Shown: positions 43,136-49,730 of the stretch, piece by piece
Layout of the letters: every line of letters begins with the position of its first letter
Position numbering within the stretch: position 1 is the first letter of the stretch
NCBI GenBank assembly: GCA_023382675.1
Contig: JAHDWN010000001.1
Span: 1 to 64,000 of the forward strand
Length of the DNA: 64,000 nucleotides
Reading direction: 5' to 3'
Source of the DNA: Anaerolineae bacterium
GTDB taxonomy: Bacteria > Chloroflexota > Anaerolineae > Aggregatilineales > Phototrophicaceae
Program-made: the position numbers and the translations under genes
Notes under the pieces: generated by a model
The model's database searches: none
Seen by the model: the letters and a program-made list of their open reading frames with translations, nothing else
What the model was told of the DNA's origin: nothing

Positions 43136-43948
43136 TTATTGATCGCGCTTGTCGGGCGTCCAGCCAAAAGGTACCTCTTCACCGAGTATGGAGATAGAAC
43201 CGGCTGATTCGTTGCTTGTCTCCTCTGGCAACAACAGCGTTACCCGGCGCAGTTCACGCTGGCTGTTGCGTTTGCGCAAGTCCCGCGCGTAATAGATGGA
43301 TTTCGCCGGGCGTGGGTCAAGCGACAGGCGAGCCACGCCACGCGCCAGCACGTCAATCGGCATTGGTGCGAATTTACTGAAAGCGAGCCAGGAAAACGGT
43401 GGCGTCCCCCCTAGCAACGTCATGATCTGCCAGAAGAGCGCACGATGTGTGCCACGAACATAGGCAACGGGCGCACGGATGATCGTATGTTTGAGACCAA
43501 CACGATCCACAAAATCTTCCGCTTCCCGCTTGGAAGCAATGTATTCGGCGCTTGTCCAGGGCGCACGCGCAGCGCTGATGAGTACTAGGTGTGGCACACC
43601 GCTGTTGACGCACAAATTGGCAATGTTGCGTGTCGAAATGACGTTCAGATAGTGATGTGTCAACCCCTGGGCTGGATCAGCATTCATCCCACCGACTGTA
43701 TGGATGACAACCTGCTGCCCGCGCGCCCGCCCTTTCAAGCTGGCGGGATTCCAGATGTCCGCTGTCCACCAACGGACACGATGTTTCAACACGCCCAGGC
43801 GATCTTCCGCGCCTGGGCGAACCAGCAGCGAGACTTCTGCCCCCTCGGCCAATAACGCCGCAGCAATGTTATCGCCCAGGAAGGTGCCGCCGCCTGTGAC
43901 AAGGACACATTTTGTCGATGTTGTAGCTGCTCTAAACTCTGTATCCAC
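43136..43948 (-). CDS. NAD(P)-dependent extended SDR (NDUFA9/epimerase-like)
   Basis: 270 residues from GTG 43948. Nucleotide-binding loop LVTGGGTFLGDNIAAALLAEGAEVSLLVRPGAEDR and the segment DIWNPASLKG, IHTVGGMNADPAQGLTHHYLNVISTRNIANLCVNSGVPHLVLISAARAPWTSAEYIASKREAEDFV. The catalytic YxxxK appears as YIASK after the Ser-Ala-Ala strand. This pattern belongs to the atypical extended SDR group near complex I subunit NDUFA9. Some of these lack enzymatic activity. It converges with the winged-helix gene; the substrate is unknown. Confidence 0.75.
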   Translation of the reverse strand: MDTEFRAATTSTKCVLVTGGGTFLGDNIAAALLAEGAEVSLLVRPGAEDRLGVLKHRVRWWTADIWNPASLKGRARGQQVVIHTVGGMNADPAQGLTHHYLNVISTRNIANLCVNSGVPHLVLISAARAPWTSAEYIASKREAEDFVDRVGLKHTIIRAPVAYVRGTHRALFWQIMTLLGGTPPFSWLAFSKFAPMPIDVLARGVARLSLDPRPAKSIYYARDLRKRNSQRELRRVTLLLPEETSNESAGSISILGEEVPFGWTPDKRDQ

Positions 43949-44127
43949 AAATTATCCCAGTGTAGTCCGTAGGGTCTATCTACTCAGTCGAATTTTAATC
44001 GCAGCGTACAAGGCGCGACAACATCAGAATGCAGAAGTCAGCTTCACAAAACCCTGCCAATTGACCGGTTGTGCAATTTTGAGAATTCGTGCATAATGAA
44101 ATATGAGCGCTGTAACATATAGTTAGC

Positions 44128-44404
44128 TCACTTGAACGACTTCATGGTCGTGACGACATTCATGATGACAGACGGAAACCAGAACTGTTTATCTTCTGGC
44201 ACAGGATAAACAGATACGGTGAGTGCGTTGGTACTTATGTCTTCGAAGTACATACCCGATATGGTGTGTGTAACGAATAGACGGGTAGCGAAGACGGTGC
44301 AAAATGCCTGTGACAAACGAATAGAGTCGCCTTAGGGAAAAACCACCCTCAGGCGTTTTCGGTTTGGCGGCATTTGCCCGCAAGCCTGTTGACAGTGTAT
44401 CCAT
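44128..44404 (-). pseudogene. small frameshifted gene, about 92 residues when the frames are joined
   Basis: In the 536-base gap between the SDR and recX. On the minus strand, ATG 44404 has GAGGT four bases upstream and opens a frame (MDTLSTGLRANAAKPKTPEGG...) with even codon use. Near 44334-44328, at ...TTTTTCCCTAAGG..., the coding-like signal moves to another frame (GDSIRLSQAFCTVFATRLFVTHTISG...), which ends at the TGA at 44128-44130. One base inserted or a +1 shift at CTA-A would join them. The second part looks folded (VYPVPEDKQFWFPSVIMNVVTTMKSF). Family unknown. It may be a sequencing error, a programmed shift, or a decayed gene. The rest of the gap has no supported feature. Confidence 0.42.
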
Positions 44405-44425
44405 CTGACCTCATGTAATGGCGGA

Positions 44426-44456
44426 CAGCCGTGATTCGTTCATTCGATCACGGCTG
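44426..44456. other. 10-base-pair hairpin upstream of recX
   Basis: CAGCCGTGAT (44426-44435) pairs with ATCACGGCTG (44447-44456), 11-base loop, followed by TTGTGTT. It ends 28 bases before the recX ATG and is just outside the small frameshifted gene's ribosome-binding site. It could be a weak terminator or a leader structure of recX. Confidence 0.45.
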
Positions 44457-44484
44457 TTGTGTTATTGGAACCAGGAGCACATAC

Positions 44485-45174
44485 ATGCCCGCCGGGATTA
44501 TCACGGCGATGGAAGTGCAGAAGCGAAACAAGCAGCGCGTTAACGTGTATCTCGATGATGAATACGCCTTTAGTCTGAAGTCAGAAGAGGCGGCGCGTCT
44601 GCACAAAGGACAACATCTGACAGAAGCCGATGTGGCAGCGCTTGAAGCGCAAGACACACTTGCACGTGCCATCGATACTGCGGCCCGGTTCTTATCCTAT
44701 CGACCGCGCAGTATCCAGGAAGTGCGAGACAACCTGGTTAAAAAGGATACACCACCGCCAGTTATTGAGGCAGCGGTGCAAAACCTGGAAGCCCTGGGTT
44801 ATCTGAACGATCTTTCCTTTGCAGCCTTCTGGGTTCGAGAACGCAACACTTTCAAACCGCTTAGCCCACGAGCGCTGCGTCATGAGCTGCGCCAGAAAGG
44901 GGTTGCGGACAACATCATCGACGAGGTATTGGCCCAGATCGACGCCGATGACGCGGCCTATCGCGCCGCTTACAGTCAAACACGGCGGTTGCGGAATTTG
45001 TCACGACGTGAGTTTGAGCACAAGCTGTTGCAATTCCTGCAGCGGCGTGGATTCGGGTATCGAGACGCGAATACGGCCATCAGGCGACTGGTAGAAACCC
45101 TCGAAGCCGAAGAAAACGATTACTTTCGTGACAATTCTGACAGCGATCTGTCCTTACCAGAGTCGGACGAATGA
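44485..45174 (+). CDS. recX: regulatory protein RecX
   Basis: 229 residues; ATG 44485 with AGGAG 8 bases upstream. Three-helix RecX repeats are visible: SLKSEEAARLHKGQHLTEADVAALEAQDTLARAIDTAARFLSYRPRSIQEVRDNLVKK, LGYLNDLSFAAFWVRERNTFKPLSPRALRHELRQKGVADNIIDEVL, RRLRNLSRREFEHKLLQFLQRRGFGYRDANTAIRRLV. RecX binds RecA filaments and limits recombination. The recA gene is not in the window. Confidence 0.9.
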   Translation: MPAGIITAMEVQKRNKQRVNVYLDDEYAFSLKSEEAARLHKGQHLTEADVAALEAQDTLARAIDTAARFLSYRPRSIQEVRDNLVKKDTPPPVIEAAVQNLEALGYLNDLSFAAFWVRERNTFKPLSPRALRHELRQKGVADNIIDEVLAQIDADDAAYRAAYSQTRRLRNLSRREFEHKLLQFLQRRGFGYRDANTAIRRLVETLEAEENDYFRDNSDSDLSLPESDE

Positions 45175-45242
45175 CTCTCTAAGGAGCTTCATGAAAGGAG
45201 GAATGCGGCGTTCGTGAAATCACGAGCGCAGCGCAATATGAA

Positions 45243-46778
45243 ATGGAAAATGGCATACTGTTCGCCCTCATAGGATTGCTGATAGGCATTCTGCTGGGTG
45301 TAATCGGGCTGACACTGTACCAGAACTCCCAGGGACGCAACCGGCGCGCGCTTGCCGAAGCAGAAGCAAAGTCGATCATCGACGGCGCATCGCTGCAAGC
45401 CCAGCAGGCCATCCTGAAGGCAGAAGAAAAAGCGAAACAAGTCACAGACGAATCGACGGAATTAGCGCTGCGGAGGCGACGGGAACTTGACCGCGAGGAC
45501 GAGCGCCTCCAACGCCGCCGCGAAGATCTCGACAAACGCCTTGAGCGCAACGAGCAGCGCGAACAGGCGCTCAACAAACGTCAGAGCGTCCTCGACCGCC
45601 AGCGTGCGGAATTGGCGAAGGCCGAAGAAGAGCGCAATGAAGTCCTCCAGCGGATCGCACAAATGACGATTGACGAAGCGCGTGCTGAGCTGATGCAGGT
45701 CGCGGAAAAGGATGCGCGCAACGACATGGCACGTATCATCCGTCAGGTTGAGGCGGAGGCGCGCGAAGAAGCGGACAACCGGGCGCGAGAGGTCATCTCG
45801 CTGGCCGTTCAGCGTCTGGCAAGTGAGCACGTCAGCGAGATCGCCGTTAGCGTCGTGCCGCTGCCCAATGACGAAATGAAGGGGCGCATCATCGGGCGCA
45901 GCGGGCGCAACATCCGCGCGTTCGAACTGGCGACCGGCGTGGACGTGGTGGTGGACGATACGCCCGAGGCCATCACGATCAGCAGTTTTGATCCGGTGCG
46001 GCGCGAAGTCGCCAAGCGCGCGATGGCAAAGCTGGTGACAGATGGACGTATCCACCCGGCGCGGATTGAGAAACTGGTCGAGGACGCTCGCAACGAAGTC
46101 GATCAGATCATTCGCCAGGAAGGCGAAGCAGCGGCCTACACGACCGGGATCGCGGGGCTGCATCCTGAGATTCTCAAGCTGCTGGGGCGGCTCAAATTCC
46201 GTTACAGCTACGGGCAGAACATGCACGCCCACGCGATTGAGACGGCGCACATTGCCGGTATGATCGCCGCGGAGCTGGGGGCAGACGTGCAGATTGCCAA
46301 GGCGGGTGGCCTGCTCCACGACATCGGCAAGGCCATCGACCACGAAGTCGAGGGGACGCACGCGCTTATCGGCGCTGAATACTGCACGCGCTACGGCGTC
46401 AACGCGCGGGTGATCAACTGCATCGGCAGCCACCACCATGAAATCGAACAGGAATGCGTCGAGGCTTATATCGTCGAGGCTGCGGATGCTATCAGCGGCG
46501 CACGCCCCGGCGCACGCCGCGAAAGCCTGGATGCCTACGTCCGCCGCGTGCGCACGCTGGAAGAGATCGCGAACTCATTCGAGGGCGTCGATCAAAGCTA
46601 CGCGCTCCAGGCCGGGCGTGAGGTACGCATCATCGTCAAGCCGGAAGCGATGGATGATCTCGGCGCGCTCGAACTTTCGCGCGACATTGCTCGCAAGATC
46701 GAAGAGACGATGCAATATCCTGGGCAGATCAAAGTGCAGGTGATCCGCGAGACGCGCGCAGTGGAATATGCTCGCTAG
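45243..46778 (+). CDS. rny: ribonuclease Y
   Basis: 511 residues. N-terminal membrane anchor (ILFALIGLLIGILLGVIGLTLYQ), a long Arg/Glu-rich coiled coil (about 35-170), a KH domain (SVVPLPNDEMKGRIIGRSGRNIRAFELATGVDVVVDDTPEAITISSFDPVRREVAKRAM) and an HD domain (HAIETAHIAGMIAAELGADVQIAKAGGLLHDIGKAIDHEVEGTHALIGAEYC...HHHEIE). It is the main membrane-bound endoribonuclease of mRNA decay. The ATG at 45243 has no strong ribosome-binding site; an AAAGGAGG lies about 42 bases upstream. Confidence 0.93.
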   Translation: MENGILFALIGLLIGILLGVIGLTLYQNSQGRNRRALAEAEAKSIIDGASLQAQQAILKAEEKAKQVTDESTELALRRRRELDREDERLQRRREDLDKRLERNEQREQALNKRQSVLDRQRAELAKAEEERNEVLQRIAQMTIDEARAELMQVAEKDARNDMARIIRQVEAEAREEADNRAREVISLAVQRLASEHVSEIAVSVVPLPNDEMKGRIIGRSGRNIRAFELATGVDVVVDDTPEAITISSFDPVRREVAKRAMAKLVTDGRIHPARIEKLVEDARNEVDQIIRQEGEAAAYTTGIAGLHPEILKLLGRLKFRYSYGQNMHAHAIETAHIAGMIAAELGADVQIAKAGGLLHDIGKAIDHEVEGTHALIGAEYCTRYGVNARVINCIGSHHHEIEQECVEAYIVEAADAISGARPGARRESLDAYVRRVRTLEEIANSFEGVDQSYALQAGREVRIIVKPEAMDDLGALELSRDIARKIEETMQYPGQIKVQVIRETRAVEYAR

Positions 46779-46828
46779 TCGAACGTGGACAACCTGAACA
46801 GAAAACATCGATTCGGGACTGCTATTTC

Positions 46829-46862
46829 GCGGGCGGGTCACATGATCCGCCCGCTTCTTCTT
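46829..46862 (+). terminator. terminator after rny
   Basis: GCGGGCGG (46829-46836) pairs with CCGCCCGC (46847-46854), 10-base loop, followed by TTCTTCTTG. It begins 50 bases past the rny stop. Confidence 0.7.
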
Positions 46863-46918
46863 GAACACAATCGAAAATAAGCTATATGCTTGGAGAAAGC
46901 AATTGTTGGCTGGTCAAG

Positions 46919-47539
46919 ATGTATCGCAGACGCACCGCAACTCCTTCTCTCCTGCTGCCCGTGATCATCGGCGTCATGTTCGCCCTGATATTCTTCTATA
47001 TGAGCAGTCGGCCTGCGGCTGACGACTCTCCTGCGCCAACGCTCGCAGCCACGACGGGAAGCCAGCAAGCCATCTTCGCCAGTGTGGCGTCACCTGAGCC
47101 AACCGTGAGCAGCATTCCGTATACCCGGCTGGTGCTGCCGAACGCCGGTGTGTACGCGCCGATCATCGACGTGTTTATTCGAGACGGTGTGTGGGATGTC
47201 GCCAGTCTGGGCGGAAGCGTCGGGCACTTGCAGGGCACAGCGCCGCTGGATGTCGTCGGCAATCATGCGCTGGCCGGGCACTCGGAGCTGCGTGATGGCT
47301 CGCGCGGCATCTTCGCCTGGATACAAGAGCTGAACTACGGCGACCCGATCCACGTCGAAATGGGAAGCTCAACGTACGAATATCGTGTGACCGGTCTGCG
47401 CCGGGTCGAACCCACAGATTTGAGCGTCCTCCGCTCGACCGAGACCGACCGGCTGACGCTCATTACCTGCGACGATTACGATTTCTTGCGCGATCTGTAT
47501 ACGACCCGCGTGGTCGTGATTGCCGACCGCGTGAGCTAG
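46919..47539 (+). CDS. sortase
   Basis: 206 residues from ATG 46919. A signal anchor (SLLLPVIIGVMFALIFFYM) and a Ser/Thr/Pro linker lead to the sortase barrel: TRLVLPNAGVYAPIIDVF, LAGHSELRDGSRGIFAWIQEL (catalytic His), LTLITCDDYDFLRDLYTTRVVVIA, with the catalytic Cys in LITC and Arg in TTR. Sortases cleave a sorting signal and join the protein to the wall or to another protein. No LPxTG-type protein is in the window. Class not assigned. Confidence 0.82.
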   Translation: MYRRRTATPSLLLPVIIGVMFALIFFYMSSRPAADDSPAPTLAATTGSQQAIFASVASPEPTVSSIPYTRLVLPNAGVYAPIIDVFIRDGVWDVASLGGSVGHLQGTAPLDVVGNHALAGHSELRDGSRGIFAWIQELNYGDPIHVEMGSSTYEYRVTGLRRVEPTDLSVLRSTETDRLTLITCDDYDFLRDLYTTRVVVIADRVS

Positions 47540-47563
47540 CATTCTGACTCCGGCTGCCTAATT

Positions 47564-49525
47564 CTAACTTGCCAGCAGTCTCCGGCGCGCAATCTCCGGC
47601 AAGATCAGAAGCTGGATTAGGCCATTGAGCACGACTATCACCGTGCTGCCTTCATGCCCCAGCACGCCGAGTGGCAGCGGCAGATCGATGGCGAATGCCC
47701 CAATGACGAGCATGACAATAACAAACAGTGAGAAGGTGATGTTCTGCCAGACGACGCGTCGCGCCTTTTTGCTCATGTTGATAGCGTAAGGGATCAGTTC
47801 CAGCTTATCGCCCATCAGCACCAGATCGGCGGTTTCGAGCGCGACATCCGTACCCGCAGCACCCATCGCGATGCCGACGCTGGCCGTCGCCAGACCAGGC
47901 GCATCGTTGACACCGTCGCCAACCATCGCCGTCGCGCCGTGACTGGATTCAAAGTGCTTGATCACCCCGACCTTGTCCTCCGGCATCAAGCTTGCATGGA
48001 CGTGATCGATCCCAAGCTGACCGGCGATGTGCTGCGCTACCCGCTGGTTATCGCCAGTGAGCATGACAACCTGCACGTCATTGGCGTGGAGGCGGTCGAT
48101 GACCGTTTTCGCTTCCGGTCGTACCTGGTCGGCCAGCGCGATCATACCCAACCAGTCATCATCACGGCGCACCAACATCAGCGTCTTGCCTTCGCCTTCG
48201 AGCCGTGCCTCGGCCTCTGAAAGCTCTGGCGGCAGGTGCAACCCGTCGAGCATGAATTTGGGACTGCCAATATGGATCGTATGCTCGCCAAGGGTCGCCC
48301 TCACACCGCGCCCCATGATGGCCTCGAAATCATTGACTTCTTCGATTGGCAGGTTTCGGCTCTGCGCAATCTGCACGACGGCCTTAGCCAGCGGATGTTC
48401 GCTGCGCAGTTCGGCAGCAGCAGCCATAATAATCAGCTCGTCTTCGGCCACACCTGGCGCAGTGACAATATCCGTCACGGCTGGTTTGCCACTGGTGAGC
48501 GTGCCGGTTTTATCGAAAGCGACGGCCTTGATCAACGCAAGCTGTTCCAGATACGCCCCGCCCTTGAACAAGACGCCTCCGCGGGCGGCGGAAGCAATCG
48601 CGGAGATGAAGGAGGCCGGTGTGCTGATCACCAGCGCGCACGGACTGGCAACTGTCATCAGCACCATGGCACGGTAGAAGTTGCTGCTGAAATCGGCCAA
48701 CCCCAACGCGGGCGGCAGAACAATGAAAACACCGGTACCTAACAGGATGAGCATGGCGTAGATTTGCTCGAACTTATCCAGGAAGCGTTCTGTCGGCGCT
48801 TTGCTATCCTGCGCTTCTTCGACCATTTTGATGACACGCGCAAGGACGGTGTCCTGCGCTGCGCCCGTCGCTCTGACATCGAGTGCGCCCTGTTGATTGA
48901 GTGTGCCTGCAAAAACTTTGCTGCCGACCATCTTCTCAACAGGCATCGACTCCCCCGTAATCGGCGATTCGTCTACGGTAGAACGCCCGTCGTGGATGAT
49001 ACCGTCAACGGGGATACGCTCGCCGGGTTCGATCAGGACAATCTCACCCACCCTAATATGATCGAGCGTGACCGTGACGATCTGACCATCGCGGCGCACC
49101 TTCGCCTCGTTCGGATAGAGCTTCATCAGACTCTTGATAGCCTGGCGGCTGCGTCCGATGGCGTAATCTTGCAGGACATTGCTCAGTGAAAACAGGAAGA
49201 GCAAGATCGCGCCTTCGTGCCACTGATCGACGGTTGCCGCGCCGAGCGCAGCCAGCACCATTAACATATCGACATCGATCCGGCGTCGAAACAGACTCTC
49301 GATGGCCCCCTTTGCTCCAAAGAAACCGCCTGCCACATACGAGAGAATGTTCAGGAGGAGAATCAGCTCTTCGGGCGCACCAAACCGCTCGGCCAGCAAG
49401 CTGGCAACCAGCGCAATCGCCGTCACTACTACCAGGCGTGGTTCCAACCATGCCTGTGTTTGCCACTTGGGTGTCGGATTGGTTTCTTGCTCGCGCCCGG
49501 AGGCTGCTGTTATGACCGTATTCAC
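47564..49525 (-). CDS. P1B-type heavy-metal ATPase (Zn/Cd type)
   Basis: 653 residues from GTG 49525, GGAGG 8 bases upstream. P-type ATPase motifs in order: DESPITGESMPVEK (actuator), VASPCALVIST (metal-site SPC of Zn/Cd/Pb pumps), AFDKTGTLTSGK (phosphorylated Asp), SEHPLAKAV (HP motif), MLTGDNQRVAQHIAG, and MVGDGVNDAPGLATA. The C-terminal helix HEGSTVIVVLNGLIQLL is typical of the Zn-exporting group. There is no N-terminal HMA or His-rich metal-binding domain. It exports divalent metal at the cost of ATP. Confidence 0.92.
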   Translation of the reverse strand: MNTVITAASGREQETNPTPKWQTQAWLEPRLVVVTAIALVASLLAERFGAPEELILLLNILSYVAGGFFGAKGAIESLFRRRIDVDMLMVLAALGAATVDQWHEGAILLFLFSLSNVLQDYAIGRSRQAIKSLMKLYPNEAKVRRDGQIVTVTLDHIRVGEIVLIEPGERIPVDGIIHDGRSTVDESPITGESMPVEKMVGSKVFAGTLNQQGALDVRATGAAQDTVLARVIKMVEEAQDSKAPTERFLDKFEQIYAMLILLGTGVFIVLPPALGLADFSSNFYRAMVLMTVASPCALVISTPASFISAIASAARGGVLFKGGAYLEQLALIKAVAFDKTGTLTSGKPAVTDIVTAPGVAEDELIIMAAAAELRSEHPLAKAVVQIAQSRNLPIEEVNDFEAIMGRGVRATLGEHTIHIGSPKFMLDGLHLPPELSEAEARLEGEGKTLMLVRRDDDWLGMIALADQVRPEAKTVIDRLHANDVQVVMLTGDNQRVAQHIAGQLGIDHVHASLMPEDKVGVIKHFESSHGATAMVGDGVNDAPGLATASVGIAMGAAGTDVALETADLVLMGDKLELIPYAINMSKKARRVVWQNITFSLFVIVMLVIGAFAIDLPLPLGVLGHEGSTVIVVLNGLIQLLILPEIARRRLLAS

Positions 49526-49562
49526 CGCATTAACCTCCGCAACGATGAAGTTATCAAAGTGA

Positions 49563-49598
49563 TATTCTAATTTTAACTTACCGAAAGTTTTCGGTCAA
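49563..49598 (-). promoter_or_regulatory. promoter with inverted repeat upstream of the P1B-ATPase gene
   Basis: On the minus strand TTGACC (49598-49593), 17-base spacer, TAAAAT (49575-49570). Between and over the -35 lies ACCGAAA ... TTTCGGT (49580-49586 and 49589-49595), a perfect 7-base inverted repeat with a 2-base spacer, so a repressor or activator dimer could sit in the -35/spacer region. The metal regulator is not in the window. Confidence 0.6.
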
Positions 49599-49671
49599 CT
49601 GAGGTTTGTCATCTTATTAGGTGACGTTAATGTAGAGTGGGTTGTCCGTTCAGCCGCTAGCGATGATGACG

Positions 49672-49680
49672 TGCTACAAT
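49672..49680 (+). promoter_or_regulatory. extended -10 element of the glpA-glpB fusion gene
   Basis: TGCTACAAT at 49672-49680, extended -10 type, no clear -35. The predicted start near 49687 is about 45 bases before the GTG at 49731. Confidence 0.45.
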
Positions 49681-49730
49681 CACGGGCAGACAGTGAGAAT
49701 AAATCTTTTGAACATGCAAGGATACCGACC

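Noticed and set aside
45462-46439. Minus-strand open frame opposite RNase Y (325 codons)
   Set aside because: Shadow frame of the well-supported rny gene.
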